From JBGPLJ01 sp035644395 (GTDB taxonomy: Bacteria > Pseudomonadota > Gammaproteobacteria > Steroidobacterales > Steroidobacteraceae): 64,000 bases of DNA. Below are positions 51,319-60,390 of this stretch, piece after piece. The position numbers and the translations under genes were made by a program. The stretch is taken from NCBI GenBank assembly GCA_035644395.1, contig DASQOR010000090.1, positions 153,515 through 217,514 of the forward strand, written 5' to 3'. Below the pieces are notes generated by a model, which worked only from the letters and a program-made list of their open reading frames with translations, was not told where the DNA came from and did not search any database. Each line of letters begins with the position of its first letter. Position 1 is the first letter of the stretch.

Positions 51319-52878
51319 ATGATGAACCCGAAGCGCGCAACGCCGCGCGTGCGCGCAACTCAGCTCTGCCTGCTGGTCACCGCGGCGGTCGGCGGCTCGT
51401 GCGCCAGCAGTCTCGCCGCCGACAACACTCAAACCGCGATCACCATCTACAGCTCGGCGCAACCCGGCGCGATCTCGCCGGAAATGTACCGGCCGATTCC
51501 CGGCATGGGCATGCCGAACGGCATGGCCGTTCCCGGCTATGCCCTGGTGCGCGACGAGCGCATGGTCAAGCTCGCGAACGGGCGCAGCACGCTGCAGTTT
51601 ACCGACGTTGCAGGCCTGATCGACCCGACGACCGTGCAGTTCGTTTCACTGACGGACCCCGCGACGCGGGTGCTGGAGCAGAACTTCCAGTTCGATCTCG
51701 TGAGCACGCAGAAGCTCCTGCAGAAATTCATCGACAAGCCGATCGGCGTCGACTATTCGCTCGGCGATAGCGCGAAAACGCTGAACGGTACGCTCTTGAG
51801 CGCCGACGACGGCCTCGTCATCCGCGGCGCGAATGGCGAGATCACGGCGGTTCGCGGCTACAACAATGTGCGCTTTCCGGACCTGCCGGGTGGCCTTATC
51901 ACGCGGCCGACGCTCGTGTGGGACATCTCGACGCACAAGCCGGGCGATCACAAGGCGCGCGTCACCTATCAGACCGGCGGCGTCACCTGGTGGGCGGACT
52001 ACAACCTGACCTATGCCGACGGCAAGGATCCGAACAACGGCACGCTCGACATCGGCGCGTGGGTCAGCATCATCAATCAGTCGGGCGCGAGCTATTCGAA
52101 TGCCAAGCTCAAGCTCATCGCGGGCGACGTGCATCGCGCAGAGCCGTTGGCGACGGCGGCGCCGAATGTCATGCGCATGGAGAAGATGGCAACGAGGGAG
52201 GCGGACGCCGGGTTCGCCGAAAAGGCCTTCTTCGAATTTCACCTCTACACGCTCGGTCGTCCGACGAGCCTGCCGAATAACTCGACCAAGCAGATCGAGC
52301 TCTTCGACCAGGCGAAGCAGGTGCCCGCGAAGAAAGTGATGGTGTACTACGGCCTGGCGCAACAGCCGTATTTCTACCCGTCGCCGATGACGGATCGCGA
52401 CTATGGCCAGCAGTCGAACAAGAAGGTCGACGTCTACGTCGAATTCAAGAACGACGAGAAATTCGGCCTCGGCGTTCCGCTTCCCGCCGGCCGCATCCGC
52501 GTCTCGCAGCTCGATTCCACGGACGACAGCCTCGAGTTCATCGGCGAGGACATCATCGACCACACGCCGAAGAACGAGACCGTGCGCGTGAAGCTCGGCT
52601 CGGCTTTCGACGTCGTCGGCGAACGCAAGCAGGTCGACTACAAGGTGGACAGCTCCGCCAAATGGATGGAAGAGGAGATCGAGATCAAGCTCCGCAACCA
52701 CAAGGACGCCGCGGTCACGGTGCTCGTGAAGGAAAACCTGTATCGCTGGAGTAACTGGACGATCACGAAGAAATCGCAGGACTACGACAAGGAAGATGCG
52801 CGCACCATCTACTTCCCCGTCACCGTGGCGAAGGACGGATCCGCAACCGTCCGCTATCGCGTCCACTACTCCTGGTAA
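51319..52878 (+). CDS. DUF4139 domain-containing secreted protein
   Basis: A 519-residue protein with an N-terminal signal sequence (TQLCLLVTAAVGGSCASSLAAD). The DUF4139 beta-sandwich shows LANGRSTLQFTDVAGLIDPTTVQFVS, WDISTHKPGDHKARVTYQTGGVTWWADYNL, DIGAWVSIINQSGASYSNAKLKLIAGDVHR, DSLEFIGEDIIDHTPKNETVRVKLGSAFDVVGERK, and the C-terminal VRYRVHYSW. Proteins of this family are exported and of unknown function; some have a coiled coil that this one lacks. The double ATG at 51319 has GAGG at suitable distance. The frame extends upstream without a signal peptide, so that start is rejected. Confidence 0.85.
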   Translation: MMNPKRATPRVRATQLCLLVTAAVGGSCASSLAADNTQTAITIYSSAQPGAISPEMYRPIPGMGMPNGMAVPGYALVRDERMVKLANGRSTLQFTDVAGLIDPTTVQFVSLTDPATRVLEQNFQFDLVSTQKLLQKFIDKPIGVDYSLGDSAKTLNGTLLSADDGLVIRGANGEITAVRGYNNVRFPDLPGGLITRPTLVWDISTHKPGDHKARVTYQTGGVTWWADYNLTYADGKDPNNGTLDIGAWVSIINQSGASYSNAKLKLIAGDVHRAEPLATAAPNVMRMEKMATREADAGFAEKAFFEFHLYTLGRPTSLPNNSTKQIELFDQAKQVPAKKVMVYYGLAQQPYFYPSPMTDRDYGQQSNKKVDVYVEFKNDEKFGLGVPLPAGRIRVSQLDSTDDSLEFIGEDIIDHTPKNETVRVKLGSAFDVVGERKQVDYKVDSSAKWMEEEIEIKLRNHKDAAVTVLVKENLYRWSNWTITKKSQDYDKEDARTIYFPVTVAKDGSATVRYRVHYSW

Positions 52879-52880
52879 CT

Positions 52881-52932
52881 CTTCTCCCCTCTCCCGCGTC
52901 TCCGCGGGAGAGGGTTGGGGCGAGGGCTGGCG
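52881..52932. repeat. CCCTCTCCC/GGGAGAGGG intergenic palindromic repeat
   Basis: CCCTCTCCCGC (52887-52897) pairs perfectly with GCGGGAGAGGG (52904-52914) across a 6-nt loop. TTGGGGCGAGGG follows. This CTCTCCC...GGGAGAGGG-TTGGGG form recurs between genes in many proteobacteria. Here it follows the DUF4139 stop and may end its transcript. Confidence 0.75.
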
Positions 52933-53089
52933 GTGGATGTACTTTATCGATCCAGGGCCCTTGCTCACACAACTTTGACGATTGGCGAATTGCGGCGAAG
53001 AGCCTCATCTGCCGGCTGAAAATAGCGGACGTCGCTCTCACTGAGGTCCGGGGAATGCTAATCTTTCGCAAACCCCAAGGAGCCTCCCC

Positions 53090-54529
53090 TTGTCGCACCG
53101 AATTCTCGCTGCCGCACTGGCAGCCGCACTCTCGTTGTCCGGCCAGATCGCATCGGCCGATGCCGCAGCGGACACCCGGGCGTTGGCCCGGGAACTTTTC
53201 AAGCAGCTGATCGAGATCAATACGGCCGATTCCGTCGGCAGCGTGACGGCCGCATCCGAAGCCATGGCGCAGCGATTTCGCGACGCCGGCTTTGCGGAAG
53301 GCGACATCCAGGTCCTCGGCGCCACCGACCGCTCCAAGAATCTCGTCGTGCGGCTGCGGGGAACGGGCAAGCGCAAGCCCGTGCTTCTGATCGGGCATCT
53401 CGACGTCGTCGAAGCGCGGCGGGAAGACTGGACGACCGATCCGTTCCAGTTCGTCGAGAAGGGCGGCTATTACTACGGGCGCGGCACCGTGGATATGAAG
53501 GATGGCGACGCGATCATGGTCGCGACGCTCATCCGCATGAAGAAGGAAGGCTACAAACCGGATCGCGACGTCATCCTGGCGTTGACGGCGGGCGAAGAGA
53601 GCGGCCTGAACAACGGCGTCGCCTGGCTCGGCAAGAACCGACGCGAACTCATCGACGCGGAATTCGTACTGAATCATGACGGCTCGGGCGCGCTCAGCGA
53701 CAACGGCAAGGTCGTCTCCGTCCGCATCGGCGCCTCCGAGAAGGTGTACGCGGACTTTCAGCTGAGCGTCACCAATCCGGGCGGGCACAGTTCGCTGCCG
53801 GTGCCGGAGAATGCGATCTATCGGCTGTCCGCCGGGCTCGAACGGCTCGCGCAGTACGATTTTCCGTTCGAGCTGAACGATGTTACGCGCGCCTACTACG
53901 AGCGCAATATTTCCCTCACAACCGCGCAGCGCGCGGCAGACATCCGGGGAATGCTGCAAACACCGCCCGACGCCGCCGCGGTCGCGCGCCTTTCGCAGGA
54001 CCGGGTCGATCATGCGCTCACGCACACCACCTGCGTTGCCACCCGGCTCGAGGGCGGTCACGCCAACAACGCCCTGCCGCAACTCGCTCGCGCCAATGTG
54101 AATTGCCGGATTCTTCCCGGGCATTCCGCCGAGGAAACGCGACTCAAGGTCATCGAGGTGCTCGCGGACTCGAACATCACCGTGAAATACGTCGGCGAGG
54201 ACGGGCAGATCCTCGATACGGCCGTATCGAAGCAAGGCATGCAGCGTCCGGAATTGCGGGCGGACGTGCTCAAGTCCCTCGAGAAAGTCGCGGCGCAGAT
54301 GTGGCCCGGCGTGCCGGTCATTCCCTCGATGGGCACGGGCGCCTCGGATGCGGTCTACGCGAGCCAGGCGGGCCTCGTGGCCTACGAAGCGAACGGCGTG
54401 GCCGTCGATCGCGACGATCTGCGCGCGCACGGCAAGGATGAAAGGCTGCGCGTCGAAGCGTTCGATCGCGGCGTCGACTTCTACTATCCGTTCCTCAAGG
54501 CCGTCATCGCGTACCGGGGCGGCAAATGA
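53090..54529 (+). CDS. M20 family metallopeptidase, exported (first copy)
   Basis: A 479-residue zinc peptidase with a signal peptide (ILAAALAAALSLSGQIASA). M20 motifs are in order: LLIGHLDVVEA with His103 and Asp105, YGRGTVDMKDG with the bridging Asp135, LTAGEESGL with the catalytic Glu and metal Glu, and the C-terminal metal-binding region GTGASDAVYASQAG. The dimerisation domain (NPGGHSSLPVPENAIYRL) lies in between. It starts with TTG, preceded by a good AAGGAG at 53078-53083. The next gene is a close paralogue overlapping by four bases. Substrate, probably peptides or N-acyl amino acids, is unknown. Confidence 0.9.
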   Translation: MSHRILAAALAAALSLSGQIASADAAADTRALARELFKQLIEINTADSVGSVTAASEAMAQRFRDAGFAEGDIQVLGATDRSKNLVVRLRGTGKRKPVLLIGHLDVVEARREDWTTDPFQFVEKGGYYYGRGTVDMKDGDAIMVATLIRMKKEGYKPDRDVILALTAGEESGLNNGVAWLGKNRRELIDAEFVLNHDGSGALSDNGKVVSVRIGASEKVYADFQLSVTNPGGHSSLPVPENAIYRLSAGLERLAQYDFPFELNDVTRAYYERNISLTTAQRAADIRGMLQTPPDAAAVARLSQDRVDHALTHTTCVATRLEGGHANNALPQLARANVNCRILPGHSAEETRLKVIEVLADSNITVKYVGEDGQILDTAVSKQGMQRPELRADVLKSLEKVAAQMWPGVPVIPSMGTGASDAVYASQAGLVAYEANGVAVDRDDLRAHGKDERLRVEAFDRGVDFYYPFLKAVIAYRGGK

Positions 54530-55947
54530 CGGTTCGTGCGTTGCTCGCGGCGGCGGCACTGGCCGCCGCCTTCACGGCCCGCGCGGATCTCGATCCCGCG
54601 AGTCGCCAGCTCGCCCACGATATCCTGAAGCAGCTGGTCGAAATCAACACCGCCGATTCGGTCGGTAATGTCACGACCGCCGCCGAAGCCCTTGCGCAAC
54701 GGTTTCGCGACGCGGGCTTCCCGGAAAAGGATATTTCGATCCTCAGCGCGAATGACAAGCGCAAGAACCTCGTCGTGCGCCTGCACGGCAACGGCCGCAA
54801 GAAGCCGATCCTGATGATCGGGCACCTCGACGTCGTCGAGGCGCGGCGCGAGGACTGGAATACCGATCCGTTCCAGTTCATCGAGAAGGACGGCTACTAC
54901 TACGGGCGCGGGACGCAGGACATGAAGGACGGCGTCACCATCGAGGCGCTGACCCTGATACGGCTGCACAAGGAGGGTTATCACGGCGATCGCGATCTCA
55001 TCGCCGCGTTCACGGCGGGCGAGGAGAGCGGGCTCGACAACGGCGTCGACTGGCTCACGAAGCATCACATGGAGCTGATCGAAGCCGAATTCGCGCTGAA
55101 TCACGACGGACCGTCGCTCTATGCGGTCAAAGGCAAGCCGGCCTACCTCGAGATCGACGCATCGGAGAAGGTCTACGCCGATTTCCAGCTGAGCGTCGCC
55201 AATCCGGGCGGCCACAGCTCGGTTCCCACGTCCGACAACGCGATCTATCACCTCGCGCTCGCGCTCAACCGGCTGGCGGCTTACGAGTTTCCGTTCGAGC
55301 TGAATGCCGTCACGCGTGCCTACTACGAATCCATGGCGAAATCGGAGCAAGGTGACCGAGCCGCGAATATCCGGGGGATGCTGGCGTCATCGCCGGATCC
55401 CGAAGCGATCAAGCGTCTCTCGCGCGACAGCATCGATCACGCGACCACGCACACCACTTGCGTCGCAACGCGCCTTGAAGGCGGCCACGCCAACAATGCC
55501 CTGCCGCAGATGGCCCGCGCGGTCGTGAATTGCCGGATCCTGCCGGGGCACGAACCGGAAGCCGTTCGCGAGGAATTGATCCGCGTGTTCGCCGATCCGA
55601 AGGTCGCAGTGCGTTACATCGGCGAGGGCGGCGAGATCCTGGAGACGGCGGAATCGAAACATGGATTCTCCGCGCCGGTCCTGCGCAAGGACGTTGTCGA
55701 CGCCACGCACAGGATCGCCGGTGAAATGTGGCCGGGCCTGCCGATCGTGCCGATGATGTCGGCGGGCGCATCCGACGCGGTCTATGCCAACGCGGCCGGT
55801 CTGCCAACCTATCAGGTCACGGGCGAACTCATCGATCGCGACGACGTGCGCGCGCATGGCCAGGACGAAAGAATCGGCGTCGAGGCGTTCTACCGCGGTG
55901 CCGAGTTCCACTATCGCTTCATCAAGGAACTGACCGCCCGGCGTTAA
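54526..55947 (+). CDS. M20 family metallopeptidase, exported (second copy)
   Basis: A 473-residue paralogue of the upstream gene, alike along its whole length: signal peptide (LLAAAALAAAFTARA), MIGHLDVVEARREDW with His100, YGRGTQDMKDG, FTAGEESGLDNGVDWL, NPGGHSSVPTSDNAIYHL and SAGASDAVYANAAG. All metal ligands appear intact in both copies, so both should be active. The overlap ATGA at 54526-54529 indicates coupled translation. The substrate-binding segments after residue 265 differ most (SMAKSEQGDRAANI versus NISLTTAQRAADI in the first copy). Confidence 0.9.
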   Translation: MTVRALLAAAALAAAFTARADLDPASRQLAHDILKQLVEINTADSVGNVTTAAEALAQRFRDAGFPEKDISILSANDKRKNLVVRLHGNGRKKPILMIGHLDVVEARREDWNTDPFQFIEKDGYYYGRGTQDMKDGVTIEALTLIRLHKEGYHGDRDLIAAFTAGEESGLDNGVDWLTKHHMELIEAEFALNHDGPSLYAVKGKPAYLEIDASEKVYADFQLSVANPGGHSSVPTSDNAIYHLALALNRLAAYEFPFELNAVTRAYYESMAKSEQGDRAANIRGMLASSPDPEAIKRLSRDSIDHATTHTTCVATRLEGGHANNALPQMARAVVNCRILPGHEPEAVREELIRVFADPKVAVRYIGEGGEILETAESKHGFSAPVLRKDVVDATHRIAGEMWPGLPIVPMMSAGASDAVYANAAGLPTYQVTGELIDRDDVRAHGQDERIGVEAFYRGAEFHYRFIKELTARR

Positions 55948-56004
55948 GTCAGGTAGGCGCCGCAGAGTTGCCGCGCACGGCCGATGCAGGTAGCTTGTTC
56001 CGCC

Positions 56005-56310
56005 ATGGCGGACAAGGATGGCACGAAGCCTAAGCGGAAGATCGACGCGCGCTGGCACGCGATTCACATTGCGGCGGGAACGAATGCCTGCCCCGCCGCC
56101 CTGGAAATCGGCAAGCGGCGATTCCTCTCGAAAGAAGCCCCGAAGCTGCCGCTGCCGGAATGCACGATGCCCGCGTCGTGCCGGTGCGCATACAAGCACC
56201 ACACGGATCGGCGGGCAGCGCCGCGGCGCTGGTCGGATCAGGGCGGTGCCGCTCGCGTGCGCCCGCAAGGCGAACGGCGCGGACCGCGCGGGCGCCGCGA
56301 AGACGACTGA
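56005..56310 (+). CDS. Small cysteine-containing conserved protein
   Basis: A 101-residue soluble protein starting MADKDGTKPKRKIDARWHAI. It has four cysteines (C29, C53, C59, C61) in ACPAALEIGKRRFLS and CTMPASCRCAYKHHTDRR, with histidines nearby, suggesting a metal site. The C-terminal third is Arg/Gly-rich and likely disordered or nucleic-acid binding. I recognise the AC-AA, RFLS-EAP-LPL and CRCAYKHHTDRR pattern as a small proteobacterial family without known function, but with modest certainty. It lies between the M20 genes and the gluzincin-like gene, nine bases before the latter. Confidence 0.65.
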   Translation: MADKDGTKPKRKIDARWHAIHIAAGTNACPAALEIGKRRFLSKEAPKLPLPECTMPASCRCAYKHHTDRRAAPRRWSDQGGAARVRPQGERRGPRGRREDD

Positions 56311-56319
56311 CGGCAAGTC

Positions 56320-57228
56320 TTGCTGCGCGCCACCCTGGCAATTCTTACAATGGCCGCCGCATTTTCGCTGCGCGCCGATTCCGCGGCGCCGCTCGAACGC
56401 ACCGTAGAAGTCGATGACAGCCGGATTCTCGTTCGCTTCTCGGCCACCGACTTTGCGCTGGGCGCCGATGAAATCGTCGCGTGGGCTGGACGCCGCGCCC
56501 AAATCGTCCGCGATTACTACGGCAAGTTTCCGGTGGTATCCGCGACGCTTCGCATTCGCGCGACTTCGGGGAGCGGCGTGCACGGCGGCCGCGAATTCTC
56601 CTCGGCGTCACCCTTCATCAATATTTCGGTGGGCCGCGAGGTCACGCGGGCGGAACTCGATGACGACTGGGTGCTGGTGCACGAGATGATCCATCTCGCG
56701 TTTCCAGAAATCGGCGACCGCCATGCCTGGCTCGCCGAGGGTCTTGCGGTCTACGTCGAGGGAGTGGCGCGAACCCAGGCCGGCAACGAGACCGCGGAGG
56801 AGTTCTGGGCCGGGCTCGTGAAGGACATGCCGCAAGGCCAGCCGCAATCCGGCGACAAGGGGCTCGACGTCACGCACAGTTGGGGCCGGACGTATTGGGG
56901 CGGCGCCATATTCTGTCTTCAGGCCGACATGCGGATCCGCGAGCGCACCGGCAACAAGAAGGGCTTGCAGGACGCGCTACGCGCGGTGCTGCGCGAAACG
57001 GGCGGCAACACCAGCGAGCGGTCGATCGCGAACGCACTCGCCCTGGCTGATGCCGCCACGGGCACGACGGTCCTCAGCGATCTCTATCGCGAGTACGGCG
57101 AGTCGTCGAAGCCCTTCGATCTCGATGCCACGTGGCGCAAGCTCGGCATCTCGATGCGCGACGGCCGCATCGTCTTCGACGACCAGGCACCGCTCGCCCG
57201 AGAGCGGCGGGCGATCACGCGGTCTTGA
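56320..57228 (+). CDS. Secreted gluzincin-type metallopeptidase-like protein
   Basis: A 302-residue protein with a short signal peptide (LRATLAILTMAAAFSLRA). It has a zinc motif HEMIH at 121-125 and a downstream WLAEGLAVYVE with Glu140, the spacing of gluzincin peptidases (HExxH then E). The N-terminal beta domain (RTVEVDDSRILVRFSATDF) resembles M1-type substrate domains. No named family is certain. The start is a TTG at 56320. Its last 14 bases overlap the convergent CHAT-hydrolase gene. Confidence 0.75.
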   Translation: MLRATLAILTMAAAFSLRADSAAPLERTVEVDDSRILVRFSATDFALGADEIVAWAGRRAQIVRDYYGKFPVVSATLRIRATSGSGVHGGREFSSASPFINISVGREVTRAELDDDWVLVHEMIHLAFPEIGDRHAWLAEGLAVYVEGVARTQAGNETAEEFWAGLVKDMPQGQPQSGDKGLDVTHSWGRTYWGGAIFCLQADMRIRERTGNKKGLQDALRAVLRETGGNTSERSIANALALADAATGTTVLSDLYREYGESSKPFDLDATWRKLGISMRDGRIVFDDQAPLARERRAITRS

Positions 57229-60226
57229 TCGTGAAGTCGTAGCTGCCGTAGTGGATGTAGTCCGCCCAGTCGATGGACTTCTCGTCCCTTAAGGCGCTCC
57301 GCGCCGCCCTCACGGCGACACCCATCGATTGTCCCTTGACGATCGCGCCGTAGAGCGCTGCTGCCGCAAGCGGAGCGGAATCGTCGCCAACCGGCCAGTA
57401 GGTACCGAGATAGTTCGCGACGCCGCCGCGCAGGAACGCTTCCGCCAGGCCGACGTTCGAGTCGATCCGCTCCTTGATGTGTTTGCGCCTCACATGCGGC
57501 TCGGACGGCAGGCGCGCACTCTCGCACGCGTTGAAGAAGACGAGCGCCGGCAAATTACTGAGCGACGCGAGGTCGAGCCCGGTGAGGCGTCCGTCGGCAA
57601 GCGAAATTCCGCTGCCCGCGGGATTTCGTTCCTCGAATCTCGCGTGCCCCGCATAGTGCAGGACGTCATATTTGCCGGACTCGAATTCCGCCTTCACGCG
57701 CTTCCGTGTCGCCTCCACACCGTGAATGGGATGCAGCTTGATGTTGCTGCGGCGGCCGAAGAGCTTGGCCAGGCGCTCGCCTTCAAGGTCGGCGCCCTCA
57801 AGATCGCCCGTGGGATTCACGATCAGCAGAATATCGAGCGTCTGGTCGATGCGCCGCTGTTCGCTCCACTTGGCGACCGAGAGATTGCCCGCCGAATATT
57901 TGCGGCTGAGGCCAGCGTTCGCCGCCGGGAACCAGCCATCGATGCAAATCGTTTCCCATGGATACTTGGAGCTTGGCAGGTCATGAACCACGACCAGGTG
58001 GCTGTCGGTCACCGTTGCCAGCGCCTCGCGGATCCTGCGGTCGAGCAACAGCGCGGCGAGCTCCTCGCCGTAGCGGCGCATGCTGCGGAAGTTGAACGAT
58101 TCGAGCTCGATCTCGCCGAGCTGCGTCCTGAGGGCGCGCGGGCTCAGCCGCTTCTCCGCCTGGATGGTCGTCGCCTTGCCGCCGGACGTGAGCACCGACG
58201 CTTCAAGCCAGGTCTGTCGCTTGTCGTCCGCGCGTTGACTGATCAGGAGATAGGCCAGAGACGGGCCGGCCACGCGTTTCAGGCGCGCGGCGGGCTCGGT
58301 GATCGCGACGTCATCGAGCTTGATCTCGGTGACGGTCGCTTCGATGTCGTCGAAGAGCTCCGTGCCGGCGAGCGCCAGCAGGCCCGCGCGCATCTGCTCG
58401 TACTTGTCGTCATCGAGCATGCAGAACGTGATCCGCCGGAGCAGCCGGTCCGGGTCCGCGTCCGCCATCCCCTTGAAGTAACCGCGCAGCTGCAGCTCGA
58501 GCGCTTGCGCGATCGTTGCGCCGGAGCTCGTGCCCCAAAGGACCGTCGCAAAGTCTTCGACCTGCGTGCGCACGAACGTGCGGACGACGTTCTCGGCGCA
58601 GAACTCGTGCACGCCCGGGTTCTCCTTGAAGGAATCGAAGTTGCCGAGTCCGGCGAACAGGACCGATTCCGCGCGCAATAGCCTGCGGCTCGCGGGCATC
58701 ACGAACACTTCGCCGACGTCGCCCTTGAACATGCGCCGGCGCGTGAATTCGCTCACGGCGCCGTTCAACCGTTCGTCGATGGCGATCGCGGCGCCCGCCG
58801 GCTCCACGTTCTTGAAAATGCCGAGCACCAGTGCGCGCGCGTTCGCTTCGGTGATGCTGCCCTTCGCGAGGCGAATCTCGATCGGGCGCCGCTGGCTGCG
58901 GCCCATGATCACGTTGTTGCGGGCAACGGGCCCGGCTGTCGGCGCGACGGTTGAATCAAGAGAGGCCTTCGATGACTGCGGCTTCGATTGCAGCATGCCC
59001 TCCCAGAATTCACGCCGCTCGGCCAGTGTCATCTTGCCCCAGGCCTTGCGCTTGATCGGCGTGCGCAAGGTCTTCTCGGTAACGCGCCGGGCACCGCGTT
59101 TGCCGCTCCATTGCATCGGCAACTGCGCTGTCGTGCCGGTGCGCAGGAGGTCGATGACGGCGTGGCCGACCGTGCTGTTGTTCGGAAGGCTGCCGTGTGA
59201 TTCCTCGACGTAGTAGGTGCGCGTCGGCGGCAGCAAGCAGAAATCGAGCGGCACCGTGCCGTCGCCCGCCTTCGACACCGCGTACTCGAACTTTCCGGCA
59301 TTCACCGCCATGCTGACGGTCGTGTCCTGGTTGACGCCGGCGATCAGGAAGAACCGATCATCGGGTTGTGCCAGCTTCGCACGCGCGCCGGCAACTGCCT
59401 TGAGAAGCGCCTCTGAGGGTTTCGGTCCATCGTCCGGCCAGGTCTTCGACGCGTACAAATTGATCGCGGAAAACTTCCCGGGAGCCGGCAACATCTCGGT
59501 GAGGCCGGCGAAGGTCGAGAAGACCAGGCGCGACAGGACTTCCGGGCTGTGCTTGAGGTCGAGCGCGGCGATCGCGCGCACGGAAGGGTAGGTACCGCGC
59601 ATTGCCTGCACGGGCGCGAACGAACCGAAGTTCGGTGTGCCGAGCATGACGAGGCGATTGATCTTGCGACGGGTATCGAGCGCGATTGCCGCCCGCGATA
59701 CGAGGCCGCCCATGCTGTGCGCGACCAGACTGACGCTCTGCGCGTCGTCCGCTTCCACACGGCGCATAAGCTCGGCACCTAGGGTATCGGTGCTTTGCCG
59801 CCAGTCGAAGGGATGAAATGTCGCATCGAACCCGGCGGCTTCGAGCGTGAGCTTGATCTTGAGATAACTGATGAGCAGCACGCCGAGTGCGGTATTGCGC
59901 CCGCCATCGGGTAGCGCGAGCAGCGTCAAACGCCCGGCGCAGATTTCGATCGGGTCGACCCAAAGGGTGTCGTTCAGGATCTTGCGCTTGCGGCCGAGCG
60001 TCGAGCCCATGATTCCCGGGACGACATAGACGCGCGGGCCCTGGGCGCCGCGGCGCTTCGTGCGCGCAGCCTGCTGCGCAAGCGCCTGCAGTTCACCGAA
60101 GCGAGCGTCGCCGAAATACTCGCGCAGCTCGGGGTCGTCTTCCCCTGACCGCAGCCGCGCCTCGACTTCCGTGTGAGGGATGAGTTGGGCCCGCGTCGGG
60201 CGGCTTCGCTTGTGCTTCCTTGTCAT
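57215..60226 (-). CDS. Three-part protein: lipase-like serine hydrolase, M17-N-like domain and CHAT protease
   Basis: A 1003-residue cytoplasmic protein. Residues about 60-370 form an LCAT/PGAP1-like alpha/beta hydrolase: VYVVPGIMGS, the nucleophile Ser171 in LVAHSMGGLVSRAA, an acid in AGDGTVPLDF (Asp322) and His344 in EESHGSLPN. Residues about 447-590 look like the N-terminal domain of M17 aminopeptidases (IDERLNGAVSEFTRRRMFKG, VLFAGLGNFDSF). Residues about 740-1003 are a CHAT caspase-like protease with His861 in DVLHYAGHARFE and Cys901 in LVFFNACESARL. Fusing a lipase with a caspase-like protease suggests an immune or cell-death effector, by inference. ATG has AAGGA seven bases upstream. 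It lies next to a mobile recombinase element. Confidence 0.82.
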   Translation of the reverse strand: MTRKHKRSRPTRAQLIPHTEVEARLRSGEDDPELREYFGDARFGELQALAQQAARTKRRGAQGPRVYVVPGIMGSTLGRKRKILNDTLWVDPIEICAGRLTLLALPDGGRNTALGVLLISYLKIKLTLEAAGFDATFHPFDWRQSTDTLGAELMRRVEADDAQSVSLVAHSMGGLVSRAAIALDTRRKINRLVMLGTPNFGSFAPVQAMRGTYPSVRAIAALDLKHSPEVLSRLVFSTFAGLTEMLPAPGKFSAINLYASKTWPDDGPKPSEALLKAVAGARAKLAQPDDRFFLIAGVNQDTTVSMAVNAGKFEYAVSKAGDGTVPLDFCLLPPTRTYYVEESHGSLPNNSTVGHAVIDLLRTGTTAQLPMQWSGKRGARRVTEKTLRTPIKRKAWGKMTLAERREFWEGMLQSKPQSSKASLDSTVAPTAGPVARNNVIMGRSQRRPIEIRLAKGSITEANARALVLGIFKNVEPAGAAIAIDERLNGAVSEFTRRRMFKGDVGEVFVMPASRRLLRAESVLFAGLGNFDSFKENPGVHEFCAENVVRTFVRTQVEDFATVLWGTSSGATIAQALELQLRGYFKGMADADPDRLLRRITFCMLDDDKYEQMRAGLLALAGTELFDDIEATVTEIKLDDVAITEPAARLKRVAGPSLAYLLISQRADDKRQTWLEASVLTSGGKATTIQAEKRLSPRALRTQLGEIELESFNFRSMRRYGEELAALLLDRRIREALATVTDSHLVVVHDLPSSKYPWETICIDGWFPAANAGLSRKYSAGNLSVAKWSEQRRIDQTLDILLIVNPTGDLEGADLEGERLAKLFGRRSNIKLHPIHGVEATRKRVKAEFESGKYDVLHYAGHARFEERNPAGSGISLADGRLTGLDLASLSNLPALVFFNACESARLPSEPHVRRKHIKERIDSNVGLAEAFLRGGVANYLGTYWPVGDDSAPLAAAALYGAIVKGQSMGVAVRAARSALRDEKSIDWADYIHYGSYDFTIKTA

Positions 60227-60390
60227 GCTCGGTTCCTTGGAGGCAGACCTTAGTGGTCGGAGTCTAATCGAAGAGCTAGACTGAATGCGGCAGGTACAGC
60301 CCGTCGGCCGCTTCCGCTCGTGGTTGGCCGGTGCTAACGTTGCGGCAGGTCAAGGATCGATCCACTTCACATCGGTATTCATCAGGGACG

